Assembly: GCA_038211455.1 (NCBI GenBank)
Contig: JBBQVP010000098.1
Coordinates: 1-15,791, forward strand
Direction of reading: 5' to 3'
Source: SZAS-79 sp038211455
Lineage (GTDB): Bacteria; Pseudomonadota; Gammaproteobacteria; Burkholderiales; SG8-39
Length of the DNA stretch: 15,791 bases
Shown here: piece by piece, positions 6,968 through 15,125 of the stretch
Layout: each line of letters starts with the position of its first letter
How positions within the stretch are numbered: the first letter of the stretch is position 1
The notes under the pieces: model-generated
Seen by the model: the letters and a program-made list of their open reading frames with translations, nothing else
Database searches by the model: none
Told to the model about the DNA's origin: nothing
Position numbers and translations under genes: made by a program

Positions 6968-8173
6968 ATGTCTGATTCTCCCGCCACGCCCGCCCGCCAT
7001 CAGACGGCGGTCCTCGTTTGCCTGGATTTCGGCAAAGACGAGGGTTACGCCGAATCGATGGAGGAAATTGTCCGTCTGGCGGAGAGCGCGGGCATCTCCC
7101 GCCATTCAACCGTGCAGGGCAGGCGAGTCCGCCCGGATGCAGCGCTGTTTGCTGGATCCGGAAAGGTCGAGGAAATACGCGTTGCGGTGGAGGCGCAGGG
7201 TGCGGGCTCCGTGATCTTCAACCACCACCTGTCGCCGGTTCAGGAGCGCAACCTCGAGAAGAAGCTCGGCTGCAGGGTGATGGATCGCACACGCCTGATC
7301 CTGGAGATCTTCGCGCAGCGCGCCAAGACGCATGAGGGCAAGCTGCAGGTCGAGCTGGCTCAGATGGAATACCTGTCCACGCGGTTGATCCGCGGCTGGA
7401 CGCACCTTGAGCGCCAGCGCGGCGGTATCGGCCTGCGCGGGGGGCCGGGTGAGACGCAGCTGGAGCTCGACCGGCGCCTCATTTCCCAGAAGATCCGCTC
7501 GCTCAAGGCCCAGCTCGAGAAAATGCGCCAGCGGCGCGACGTGCAACGCCGCGCGCGCGCCCGGAAAGACGTCTATTCGGTCTCACTGGTTGGATATACC
7601 AATGCGGGCAAGTCGACACTGTTCAATCTCCTCACGCATGCAAAGGGTTACGCCGCAGACCAGTTGTTCGCGACCCTCGACACGACCACGCGGCGGGTAT
7701 TCCTCCCTGCGCATGGCAACGAGCGGGGTGAGGGGGGGGGCTCCGTGGTGGTGTCGGACACGGTAGGATTCATTCGCGACCTGCCCACCAGCCTGATCGC
7801 CGCCTTTCGAGCGACACTCGAGGAGTCCGTCCAGGCCGACCTTCTGCTCCATGTCGTTGACGCTGCGTCCCCGGTCCGGGACATGCAGATCGCGGAGGTC
7901 AACAAGGTGCTGGCCGAGATTGGTGCGGACAAGGTTCCGCAAGCGCTGGTGTTCAACAAGATTGATCTTTGCAATGCCGGCGAAGGTCTTGCCAGCGGGG
8001 TCGACCGCGACGAATATGGTAAGATTTCCCGTATTCGCGTGAGTGCGCGTGCTGGAAGCGGCCTGGCCGACCTGCGCGCCGCTATCGTCGAACTGGCCCC
8101 GGCGCATTTGCGCAAGCGCGCAACCGGGTCGCAGGCGGCGCCCGATCCCACCATCCATCCTGAACTGGCCTGA
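6968..8173 (+). CDS. hflX: Ribosome-associated GTPase HflX
   Basis: 401 residues from the ATG at 6968. A TTG at 6965 directly before it could also start the protein, adding one residue. The N-terminal HflX domain contains GSGKVEEI and FNHHLSPVQERNLEKKLGCRVMDRT. A glycine-rich, coiled linker (GIGLRGGPGETQLELDRR) leads to the GTPase domain: G1 GYTNAGKST at about 209-217, G3 DTVGFIRDLP at about 264, G4 NKID at about 330. HflX splits stalled 70S ribosomes under stress and has helicase-type activity on rRNA. A run of nine Gs at 7732-7740 lies in the loop before G3. hflK begins 10 bp downstream, so translational coupling with the hflKC genes is likely. Confidence 0.96.
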   Translation: MSDSPATPARHQTAVLVCLDFGKDEGYAESMEEIVRLAESAGISRHSTVQGRRVRPDAALFAGSGKVEEIRVAVEAQGAGSVIFNHHLSPVQERNLEKKLGCRVMDRTRLILEIFAQRAKTHEGKLQVELAQMEYLSTRLIRGWTHLERQRGGIGLRGGPGETQLELDRRLISQKIRSLKAQLEKMRQRRDVQRRARARKDVYSVSLVGYTNAGKSTLFNLLTHAKGYAADQLFATLDTTTRRVFLPAHGNERGEGGGSVVVSDTVGFIRDLPTSLIAAFRATLEESVQADLLLHVVDAASPVRDMQIAEVNKVLAEIGADKVPQALVFNKIDLCNAGEGLASGVDRDEYGKISRIRVSARAGSGLADLRAAIVELAPAHLRKRATGSQAAPDPTIHPELA

Positions 8174-8183
8174 AAATATTCGT

Positions 8184-9416
8184 ATGTCACTTAACGACCC
8201 AAACTGGGGGCGCGGTGGTTCTCGCGGTCCGCAAGGTGGTCCCGGCGGAGGCAAGCAGGGGCCGCCCGACCTCGACGAACTCTGGCGCAGCTTCAACCGA
8301 CGCCTGACGGACCTGTTTGGCCGTCGCGGCAGCGGAAACGAGCCGCCCTCGGACGGCGGCGGCGGCTCCGGACCCAATCCGGCACTGATCGGCGGCGGGG
8401 CCGGCATCATCGCGGCGCTCGTGCTGGCGGTCTGGCTGGCGAGTGGCTTTTACATCGTGGTCGAGGGAACGCGCGGCGTGGTCCTGACCTTCGGCAAGTT
8501 TTCCGAAGAAACGCGCGCCGGGCTGCGCTGGCGCATGCCCTGGCCGATCCAGACGCACGAGATCGTCAACCTCTCGCAGGTGCGCACACTCGAAGTCGGT
8601 TACCGCAACAGCGTCAAGACCAAGGTCCTGAAGGAGTCGCTGATGCTGACGGACGACGAGAATATCGTCGATCTGCAATTTGCGGTCCAGTACACCGTCA
8701 AGGATGCGCAGGAATTCCTGTTCCTCAACAAGCGCCCGGACGACGCGGTGATGCAGGCGGCCGAGACCTCGATGCGAGAAGTCATCGGCAAGAGCCGCAT
8801 GGACCAGATACTGTACGAGTCGCGCGAGGAAATCGCGATCAAGGCGAGGATACTCATGCAGGCCATCCTCGATCGCTACAAGGTCGGGGTATCGGTCTCC
8901 AGCGTGACGATCCAGAACGCCCAGCCTCCCGAGCAGGTGCAGGCGGCGTTCGATGATGCAGTCAAGGCAGGCCAGGACCGGGAGCGGCAGAAGAACGAAG
9001 GCCAGGCCTACGCGAACGACGTGATCCCCAAGGCGCGCGGCACTGCCTCGCGCCTGAAGGAAGAGTCCGAAGGCTACCGGCAGCGCGTCATCGCCAACGC
9101 CGATGGCGAGGCTTCACGCTTCAAGCAGGTGCTAACCGAATACGCCAAGGCGCCGGCCGTCACGCGCGAGCGCATTTACCTCGACACGATGCAGCAGGTC
9201 CTCAGCTCCACAAGCAAAATCCTGACAGACACCAAAGGCAGCGGCAACCTGCTGTACCTGCCGCTCGACAAGCTGATGCAAAAGGACGCGTCGCCTGCTG
9301 CCGCGGATGCTGCTTCGGCGGCCAAGCCAATGACGGAACCGCTGGCCGTGCCTCCCGAGGGTGGCCCGCGCTCCCGCGACAGCAGCCTGCGCAACCGCGA
9401 AAGGGGCGAGCGATGA
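8184..9416 (+). CDS. hflK: HflK, subunit of the HflKC complex (modulator of FtsH protease)
   Basis: 410 residues from the ATG at 8184. The open frame extends back to 8043 inside hflX, but the family start is MSLNDPNWG. It has a Gly/Pro-rich cytoplasmic N-tail (about 1-65), one transmembrane helix at about 67-92, and then a periplasmic SPFH/band-7 domain (VEGTRGVVLTFGKF, IVDLQFAVQYTV, AAETSMREVIGKSRMD). A long charged coiled-coil region (about 250-310, EQVQAAFDDAVKAGQDRERQKNEGQAY) precedes a variable low-complexity C-tail. With HflC it forms a large membrane cage around the FtsH protease and limits its access to membrane substrates. Its stop overlaps the hflC start (ATGA), a sign of translational coupling and fixed stoichiometry. 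Confidence 0.96.
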   Translation: MSLNDPNWGRGGSRGPQGGPGGGKQGPPDLDELWRSFNRRLTDLFGRRGSGNEPPSDGGGGSGPNPALIGGGAGIIAALVLAVWLASGFYIVVEGTRGVVLTFGKFSEETRAGLRWRMPWPIQTHEIVNLSQVRTLEVGYRNSVKTKVLKESLMLTDDENIVDLQFAVQYTVKDAQEFLFLNKRPDDAVMQAAETSMREVIGKSRMDQILYESREEIAIKARILMQAILDRYKVGVSVSSVTIQNAQPPEQVQAAFDDAVKAGQDRERQKNEGQAYANDVIPKARGTASRLKEESEGYRQRVIANADGEASRFKQVLTEYAKAPAVTRERIYLDTMQQVLSSTSKILTDTKGSGNLLYLPLDKLMQKDASPAAADAASAAKPMTEPLAVPPEGGPRSRDSSLRNRERGER

Positions 9417-10309
9417 ACAAGATCCTGGGCCCAATCGCAGCAGTCCTGATCGGCCTGTTCATGCTGGTCGGCGCGTCGATGTACACCGTAGACCAGCGAC
9501 AGCACGCCGTGGTGTTCCAACTGGGCGAAGTCAAGGACGTGATCAGCACGCCGGGGCTGCACTTCAAGTGGCCAATGATCCAGAACGTGCGCTATTTCGA
9601 CACGCGCATCCAGACGCTTGACGATCCCGAGCCGCTGCGATTCATCACCTCGGAGAAGAAACCCGTGCTTGTCGATTCGTACGTGAAGTGGCGGATCATC
9701 GACACCAAGCAGTTTTACATTTCGGTGCAGGGCGACGAAGTGCGTGCGTCCAAGCGCCTCCAGCAGACCATCACAGATGGCCTGCAGGCCGAGTTCGGCA
9801 AGCGCACGGTGCACGATGTGGTATCCGGCGAGCGCGACGCAATCATGGAGCTGATGCGCGACAAGGCCGACCAGGACGCACGCAAGATCGGTGTGCAGAT
9901 CATCGATGTGCGCATGAAGCGCGTCGATCTCCCGCAGGAGGTCAGCGAGTCGGTGTATCGCCGCATGGAAGCCGAGAGAAAGCGTGTGGCCAACGAGCTG
10001 CGCTCCACCGGTTCCGCCGAAGCCGAACGCATCCGGGCGGACGCTGACAAGCAGCGCGAGGTGATTCTCGCCGAGGCGTACCGTGACGCGCAGCGGATCA
10101 AGGGCGAGGGCGACGCCAAGTCGTCAGCCACCTATGCTCAGGCGTTCCAGCAGAACCCCGAGTTTTACTCCTTCTACCGCAGCATGGAGGCCTACCGTTC
10201 CAGCTTCCGCGGCAAGAGCGACCTGATGGTGATCGACCCGAGCTCAGAGTTCTTCAAGTATATGAAGGACTCGAGCGGCAAGACCGGCGGCAGGCCTGGC
10301 GGAAAGTAG
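9413..10309 (+). CDS. hflC: HflC, subunit of the HflKC complex
   Basis: 298 residues, normal length. One N-terminal transmembrane helix (about 5-25) anchors it with the bulk in the periplasm. The SPFH domain shows DQRQHAVVFQLGEVKDV, PGLHFKWP, DTRIQTLDDPEP and VDSYVKWRI. A coiled-coil arm follows, with RMEAERKRVANELRSTGSAEA, and then the family's C-terminal block (FYSFYRSMEAYRSSF, MVIDPSSEFFKYM). It partners HflK to cage FtsH. Its start overlaps the hflK stop by 4 bp, and the small DUF2065 gene follows within 7 bp. Confidence 0.96.
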   Translation: MNKILGPIAAVLIGLFMLVGASMYTVDQRQHAVVFQLGEVKDVISTPGLHFKWPMIQNVRYFDTRIQTLDDPEPLRFITSEKKPVLVDSYVKWRIIDTKQFYISVQGDEVRASKRLQQTITDGLQAEFGKRTVHDVVSGERDAIMELMRDKADQDARKIGVQIIDVRMKRVDLPQEVSESVYRRMEAERKRVANELRSTGSAEAERIRADADKQREVILAEAYRDAQRIKGEGDAKSSATYAQAFQQNPEFYSFYRSMEAYRSSFRGKSDLMVIDPSSEFFKYMKDSSGKTGGRPGGK

Positions 10310-10316
10310 ATGGGTG

Positions 10317-10508
10317 ATGGCGACACTGGGATCCACCTTGTTGATGGCGTTCGCCCTCATGCTGGTCATCGAGGGAGTCCTGCCTTTTATCGCGCCCGCG
10401 CTGTGGCGTGACGCCTTCCGCCGGATCACGCAGATGACCGACGGGCAGATCCGGTTCTTCGGCCTGACCTCGATGCTGGTCGGGCTGCTGCTCTTCTACC
10501 TGACCTGA
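10317..10508 (+). CDS. DUF2065 (YjeT-like) small membrane protein
   Basis: 63 residues from ATG 10317 (a GTG at 10314 could add one Met). Two transmembrane helices are visible: about 5-25 (LMAFALMLVIEGVLPFIAP) and about 44-61, with a short basic loop (LWRDAFRRITQM) and a GQIRFFGL turn that matches the DUF2065 pattern. The family is found beside hflC and hisZ/purA in many Proteobacteria and its function is unknown. Its position suggests it is translated with hflKC, but there is no direct evidence for a role in the complex. Confidence 0.85.
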   Translation: MATLGSTLLMAFALMLVIEGVLPFIAPALWRDAFRRITQMTDGQIRFFGLTSMLVGLLLFYLT

Positions 10509-10534
10509 GCACGGCGCGCCCCGCCCTGCACACC

Positions 10535-11698
10535 ATGCGCAACTGGCTCCTGCCCGAATACATCGAGGACATTCTGCCCGCCGAGGCGGCGCGCATCGAG
10601 CGCCTGCGACGGCGCGTTCTGGACCTGTTCGAAACCTGGGGCTACGAGCTCGTCATGCCGCCCCTGCTGGAGTATGTCGAGTCCCTGCTGACTGGCACCG
10701 GTCACGATCTGGACCTGCGCACTTTCAAGCTCGTCGACCAGTTGTCGGGGCGCATGATGGGAGTGCGCGCGGATATCACGCCGCAGGTGGCGCGTATCGA
10801 CGCGCATTTGCTGAATCGTTCCGGTGTGACGCGCCTGTGCTATGCCGGCAGCGTACTGCATACCCGGCCCGCGACGCCGGCTGCGACGCGCGAACCGCTG
10901 CAGCTCGGTGCGGAGGTCTATGGCCACGCGGGCGTCGAAAGCGATGTTGAGGTCCAGCTCCTGCTGTGTCGCGCGTTGGAGATCTGCGGTGTGCGCGGGG
11001 CGCGCATGGATATCGGCCATGTCGCGGTGTTTCGCGCGCTGGTCGTGGGCGCCCGTATCGGCGCGGAGCTGGAATCCGAGCTGTTCGAGACGATGCAAAA
11101 AAAGGACATTCCGGCCCTGCGCGAGCTCATGCGGACCGCGCGCGGCGTGGACCACGCCTCGCGCGAGGCGCTCCTCCTGTTGCCCGAACTCTATGGCGGC
11201 GCGGAGGTTCTCGCGCTCGCAGGGCGCACGCTGCCGAAGATCACGGCGATCACCGAGGCGCTCGCCACGTTGCGGCGGCTGGCGAAGGTCACGCCTATCC
11301 CGATGAGCTTCGACCTGGCGGAACTGCGCGGCTACCACTACCACTCCGGCGTGGTGTTCGATGCCTACTGCGAAGGCGTGCCCGGGCCGGTCGCACGCGG
11401 CGGGCGCTACGACGAGGTCGGCAAGGCATTCGGCCGGCCCCGCCCGGCGACGGGTTTTTCCATCGACCTTCGCTCGCTCACCGGCGCCGCCGCGCCTGAG
11501 AAAGGGCGCGAGAGCATCCTGGCACCCGCAACGCGCGGCGACGCGAATCTCGCGAAGCTGGTTGCGCGCCTGCGCGGCAGGGGCGAGGTCGTGATCGAAG
11601 ACCTCCCCGGACACGAGAAGTCCCGCGCCGAACTCGGCTGCACGCGCCGCCTCGCCAAGAGGAACGGCGTGTGGAGCATCCAACCCGTGAAGAGATAA
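10535..11698 (+). CDS. hisZ: ATP phosphoribosyltransferase regulatory subunit HisZ
   Basis: 387 residues, the length of HisZ rather than the longer histidyl-tRNA synthetase. HisZ is a catalytically inactive paralog of class II synthetases that combines with short-form HisG to make active, histidine-regulated ATP phosphoribosyltransferase, the first step of histidine biosynthesis. The N-terminus has the PEYIEDILPAEA start and WGYELVMPPLLEYVESLL (motif 1 region). MMGVRADITPQVARIDAHLL (about 74-93) is the motif 2 region, and the C-terminal part has YHYHSGVVFDAY and GGRYDEVGKAFG. No anticodon-binding domain follows, which separates it from HisS. hisG is not in the window. No clear Shine-Dalgarno is seen. 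purA starts 4 bp after its stop. Confidence 0.94.
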   Translation: MRNWLLPEYIEDILPAEAARIERLRRRVLDLFETWGYELVMPPLLEYVESLLTGTGHDLDLRTFKLVDQLSGRMMGVRADITPQVARIDAHLLNRSGVTRLCYAGSVLHTRPATPAATREPLQLGAEVYGHAGVESDVEVQLLLCRALEICGVRGARMDIGHVAVFRALVVGARIGAELESELFETMQKKDIPALRELMRTARGVDHASREALLLLPELYGGAEVLALAGRTLPKITAITEALATLRRLAKVTPIPMSFDLAELRGYHYHSGVVFDAYCEGVPGPVARGGRYDEVGKAFGRPRPATGFSIDLRSLTGAAAPEKGRESILAPATRGDANLAKLVARLRGRGEVVIEDLPGHEKSRAELGCTRRLAKRNGVWSIQPVKR

Positions 11699-11702
11699 GG
11701 CC

Positions 11703-13010
11703 ATGGCCAGAAATGCGAATGCGAGGAACGTCGTTGTCGTCGGAACCCAGTGGGGAGACGAAGGCAAGGGAAAGATCGTCGACTGGCTGACCGATCATTC
11801 CCAGGGTGTGGTGCGCTTCCAGGGCGGCCACAATGCGGGCCACACACTTGTGGTCAACGGCAAGAAGACGGTCCTGCGCCTGATTCCGTCCGGGATCCTG
11901 CGCGGCAACGTGACCTGCTACATCGGCAACGGCGTGGTGCTGTCCCCCTCGGCGCTGATCCAGGAAATGGACGAGCTCGAGACGGCCGGCGTCGAAGTGG
12001 CGCCGCGTCTGCGCATCTCCGAGGCCTGCCCCCTGATCCTCGGTTACCACGTTGCGCTCGACCAGGCGAGGGAATTCTCCAAGGGCGACGGCAAGCTCGG
12101 GACCACCGGACGCGGCATTGGGCCTGCCTATGAGGACAAGGTGGCGCGGCGCGCGATCCGGCTCCAGGACCTGTTCAAGCCGGTGCGGTTCGCCGAGAAG
12201 CTCGAGGGGATTCTGGATTTTCATAATTTCGTCCTCGAGCATTACTTCCACCAGCCCAAAGTCGATTTCAAGAAGACGCTCGACGAGTCCCTGGCGTTGG
12301 CGGCGCGGCTCGCGCCGCTGGTGGCAGACGTCCCGCGCGCGCTTTACGAGGCGAATCGCGAGGGAAAGAACCTGCTGTTCGAGGGCGCGCAGGGCACGCT
12401 TCTCGACATTGACCATGGGACCTATCCGTTTGTGACGTCGTCGAATTGCGTTGCCGGGGCAGCCGCTGCGGGCGCAGGGGTCGGCCCAAGCCAGTTGCAC
12501 TATGTGCTAGGGATCACCAAGGCTTACACGACACGCGTGGGAAGCGGCCCCTTCCCGACCGAGCTGACCGACGAGATCGGGAAGTATCTCGCGAAACGCG
12601 GGCACGAATTCGGCGCGGTCACCGGTCGTCCGCGCCGTTGCGGCTGGTTCGACGCGGCCGCGTTGAAGCGCTCGATCCAGATCAACGGAGTCTCGGGCCT
12701 GTGCATCACCAAGCTCGATGTGCTCGACGGTGTGGAATCGGTGAAGCTGTGCATCGGCTACGACGTCGACGGCAAGTTCTCGGACATCCTCCCGGTAGGT
12801 GCCGAGGAACTCGCGTTGTGCGTCCCGCGCTACGAGGAAATGCCCGGCTGGCAGGAGAGCACGGTGGGCGTGAAGACGCATGACGGGCTGCCGCAGGCGG
12901 CACGCGACTACCTCGCCCGCATCGAAAAACTCACCGGCGTGCCGATCGACCTGATTTCGACCGGGCCGGACAGGGAAGAAACGATCGTCCTGCGCCATCC
13001 GTTCGAGTAG
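11703..13010 (+). CDS. purA: Adenylosuccinate synthetase
   Basis: 435 residues, full length. It joins IMP and aspartate using GTP to give adenylosuccinate, the first committed step from IMP to AMP. Visible signatures are the N-terminal GTQWGDEGKGKIVDWL P-loop-like segment with catalytic D19 and the FQGGHNAGHTLV block with catalytic H47. Further on are EGAQGTLLDIDHGTYPFVTSSN, GPFPTEL, and the C-terminal TGPDREETI before a short end. The ATG at 11703 lies 4 bp after hisZ, with AAGG just upstream, so the two genes are probably cotranscribed. The hfq-hfl-hisZ-purA order is characteristic of Betaproteobacteria. Confidence 0.97.
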   Translation: MARNANARNVVVVGTQWGDEGKGKIVDWLTDHSQGVVRFQGGHNAGHTLVVNGKKTVLRLIPSGILRGNVTCYIGNGVVLSPSALIQEMDELETAGVEVAPRLRISEACPLILGYHVALDQAREFSKGDGKLGTTGRGIGPAYEDKVARRAIRLQDLFKPVRFAEKLEGILDFHNFVLEHYFHQPKVDFKKTLDESLALAARLAPLVADVPRALYEANREGKNLLFEGAQGTLLDIDHGTYPFVTSSNCVAGAAAAGAGVGPSQLHYVLGITKAYTTRVGSGPFPTELTDEIGKYLAKRGHEFGAVTGRPRRCGWFDAAALKRSIQINGVSGLCITKLDVLDGVESVKLCIGYDVDGKFSDILPVGAEELALCVPRYEEMPGWQESTVGVKTHDGLPQAARDYLARIEKLTGVPIDLISTGPDREETIVLRHPFE

Positions 13011-13048
13011 GACGGAGTCGGGGTCGAGGCGCTGAAGGGGCACGGGAA

Positions 13049-13498
13049 ATGCTCGTGGTTGTCGCGTTCTGCGTCGGATTGCTGGTGCTGAGCACCACGA
13101 TCCACTACGAAGTGCTGCGCGCCCTCAGCCTCGGATTGCCGCCCTTGCGGATACCACCGCGCGTCAAGCTCATCCTTGTCATTCTGGGAACATTCTGCGC
13201 GCACGCGGCCGAAATCCTGCTCTATGCGCTCGCGATCTACGTGTTGGTCAGATATCTACACCTCGGCACACTCGGGGAGGCGCGTGGGTTCAGCGCGAGC
13301 GTGTCGATCTACTTTTCGGCCGAAACCTATACCTCGCTGGGCTATGGCGACGTCGTGCCCTCCGGCGACCTGCGCCTTCTTGCGGGTGTGGAGGCGCTAA
13401 ACGGCCTGCTCCTGGTCGGTTGGTCGGCTTCGTACACCTACATCGCAATGGAACGATTCTGGCAAGATGGCGGCCGGAAGGACGTGCGAAGTGAATAG
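13049..13498 (+). CDS. Small potassium-channel-like (ion channel 2 family) membrane protein
   Basis: 149 residues from an ATG with AAGGGG upstream. Three hydrophobic segments appear at about 1-18, 42-67 and 110-131. Between the last two lies a pore-like region: a helix with IYFSAETYTS and then the selectivity-filter-like TSLGYGDVVP (95-104). GYGD is the classic K+ filter. There is no RCK or cyclic-nucleotide domain, so this is a minimal pore protein with an extra N-terminal helix. It might form a tetrameric K+ or cation channel in the inner membrane. It starts 38 bp after purA but has no evident functional link to it. Confidence 0.8.
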   Translation: MLVVVAFCVGLLVLSTTIHYEVLRALSLGLPPLRIPPRVKLILVILGTFCAHAAEILLYALAIYVLVRYLHLGTLGEARGFSASVSIYFSAETYTSLGYGDVVPSGDLRLLAGVEALNGLLLVGWSASYTYIAMERFWQDGGRKDVRSE

Positions 13499-13587
13499 AT
13501 TTCGTCGTGGTTCCGAAAGCCGGCGCGGACCTTTCGCCGTATCGGCATGACATTGTGCGGTTGTTCGTTTCGACGCGTGAGGTGCAA

Positions 13588-14559
13588 ATGAATATCAGAA
13601 AAATGGTTGTCACGGCATTCGCGGTCGCATGCGGCGCAGCATCCACGGCGTGGGCGCAACCATGGCCCGTGAAGCCGATCGCCCTGGTGGTCGGAAGCGC
13701 GCCTGGCAGCGCCCCCGACGTCTATGCACGCGCCGTGAGCGAGCCGATGTCGCGCCTTCTCGGCCAGACGGTGATCGTCGAAAATCGCACTGGTGCGAAC
13801 GGAAACATCGCGGCGGAGTGGGTGGTGCGTGCGCCAGCCGACGGCTATGCCCTCTGGGTTCCGGCGCAGTCGCAGATGGAGATCAACCCGAGCGCCTACG
13901 GCGACCTTCGCTGGAAGCCGGCTGACTTTGTAGGCGTGATCAAGGGCGTGGAGGCGCCAACGGTTCTTGTGACCCATCCTGGTGTTCCAGCCAGGAATCT
14001 GGCCGAGCTGATTGCCTGGGTCAAGGCGAATCCGGGCAAGGTCTCTTTTGCGTCGTTCAGTCCCGGGACGATCTCGCATTTTCTTGGCCATCATCTGAAC
14101 GAACGATTCGGAACCGACATGGCCCACATCACGTTCAAGGGTTCGGGGCCGCAGGTGCAGAGCCTGCTGGGCGGACATGTGCAGCTCGGTTTCTCGCAGA
14201 TCCAGACCGGGTTGCCGCACATTCAGAGCGGCAAGCTGATAGCGATCGCCACGACCAGCGCGACGCGCTGGCGGCAATTGCCCGGTGTGCCGACGTTCGC
14301 CGAGCTCGGCCACGATGACTTCACTGCGAGCACCTGGTTCGGGCTGGTCGCGCGGGCTTCCACGCCGGCGGATGTGCTGGCCAAGATCATTGGCGCAGCC
14401 AAGTCAGCGCATGCCGACCCGGCGCTGCGCGCTCGGCTGGAACAGATGGGGTTCGATGTTTCCGGGCAGAGTGGCGCCGAATTTGCCGCCAGCTTGCGCG
14501 CCGGCGAAGAGCGCTGGGCGAAAGTCGTTAAAGCCACTGGATTCCGCGCCAACAACTGA
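13588..14559 (+). CDS. Bug/TctC-family tripartite tricarboxylate transporter substrate-binding protein
   Basis: 323 residues from the ATG at 13588, chosen over a GTG at 13507 because it is preceded by GAGG and begins a clear Sec signal peptide. The signal has a basic start (MNIRKM), a hydrophobic Ala/Val core and an AWA-Q cleavage site near residue 23. The mature N-terminus shows the Bug pattern: W-P-V-K-P-I, a G-S-A-P-D-V-Y-A-R loop, VIVENRTGANGNIAAEWV, and later FKGSGPQVQSLLGGHVQLGF and PGVPTFAELG. These periplasmic receptors bind carboxylates or other small organic molecules for TctAB-type transporters. No tctA or tctB is present nearby, so it is one of the many orphan Bug proteins of Burkholderiales. 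The ligand is unknown; the adjacent MaoC genes hint at an acyl or carboxylate substrate. Confidence 0.92.
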   Translation: MNIRKMVVTAFAVACGAASTAWAQPWPVKPIALVVGSAPGSAPDVYARAVSEPMSRLLGQTVIVENRTGANGNIAAEWVVRAPADGYALWVPAQSQMEINPSAYGDLRWKPADFVGVIKGVEAPTVLVTHPGVPARNLAELIAWVKANPGKVSFASFSPGTISHFLGHHLNERFGTDMAHITFKGSGPQVQSLLGGHVQLGFSQIQTGLPHIQSGKLIAIATTSATRWRQLPGVPTFAELGHDDFTASTWFGLVARASTPADVLAKIIGAAKSAHADPALRARLEQMGFDVSGQSGAEFAASLRAGEERWAKVVKATGFRANN

Positions 14560-14647
14560 CCTCATGACGCTGCCACAGCCCGGCGGAGATCGCGCGTAGC
14601 CGCCTGGCGCGCAGGCCTCAGTTTACTCGTTTACCATCGGGAACTTC

Positions 14648-15118
14648 ATGTCCGCACAATTCGAAACCGATTTCTGGAAAGACGACAAGCACCGCAAGAT
14701 CTGGGACGAGATCGTACCGGGCGAGCCGCGCAAGACGATCCCTTATGTGCTGACGCTCGAGGCCATCCACAAGTACTGCATTTCGGTGGGCGACCTTCAT
14801 CCTCTCTATTTTGACGAAGGCTACGCGAAGGCTTCGCCGTATGGCGGGCTGATCGCGCCACCTTCGATTCACATCCTGCTGATGTTCTCGTGCACTCCGG
14901 TCGACGACTGGATGCGCAGCCCGGGCACGATCAACGCGGGGCAGTGCTGGAGCTACAACATTCCCGCGCGGCCCGGCGACACAATTACTCTACAGGCGCG
15001 TGCGCTCGACAAATTCATGAAGAAAGACCGTCTTTTTGTCGTGCACGACAATGTTTTCATCAACCAGCATGGACAGGTGGTCTGCTCCGGTCGCGGCCAG
15101 ACCATCCGCCCGGTTTGA
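14648..15118 (+). CDS. MaoC-like single-hotdog protein, N-terminal dehydratase (HadA/HadC-like) type
   Basis: 156 residues. It looks like the MaoC N-terminal (FAS1-type) dehydratase domain: TLEAIHKYCISVGDLHPLYFDEGYAK, then YGGLIAPPSIHILLMF, the RPGDTITLQARALDKF strand and the VCSGRGQTIRPV end. The normal hydratase signature is D-x-N-P-L-H. Here it reads D49-L-H51-P-L-Y54, so the aspartate is kept but the catalytic histidine is tyrosine and the Asn is His. It may therefore be a structural or substrate-binding partner rather than the catalytic subunit. Hotdog proteins of this type act on acyl-CoA or acyl-ACP thioesters. The second MaoC gene starts 7 bp downstream, so the pair is almost surely coexpressed. 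An active enzyme with a divergent motif cannot be ruled out. Confidence 0.85.
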   Translation: MSAQFETDFWKDDKHRKIWDEIVPGEPRKTIPYVLTLEAIHKYCISVGDLHPLYFDEGYAKASPYGGLIAPPSIHILLMFSCTPVDDWMRSPGTINAGQCWSYNIPARPGDTITLQARALDKFMKKDRLFVVHDNVFINQHGQVVCSGRGQTIRPV

Positions 15119-15125
15119 GGCTGCC

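Noticed and set aside
8043..8183. Upstream extension of the hflK frame inside the end of hflX.
   Set aside because: The extra 47 residues do not resemble HflK; the family N-terminus begins at the ATG at 8184.
12798..12809. A 12-bp match (GGTGCCGAGGAA) to the tRNA-Leu 3' end at 15683-15694, which could be an attachment-site duplicate.
   Set aside because: It lies inside intact purA coding sequence, there is no integrase, and the match stops after 12 bp; coincidence is likely.
13547..13563. A GGCAT...TTGTGC stretch resembling a sigma-54 promoter before the Bug receptor gene.
   Set aside because: The spacing between the GG and GC elements is one base too long for the strict sigma-54 arrangement.
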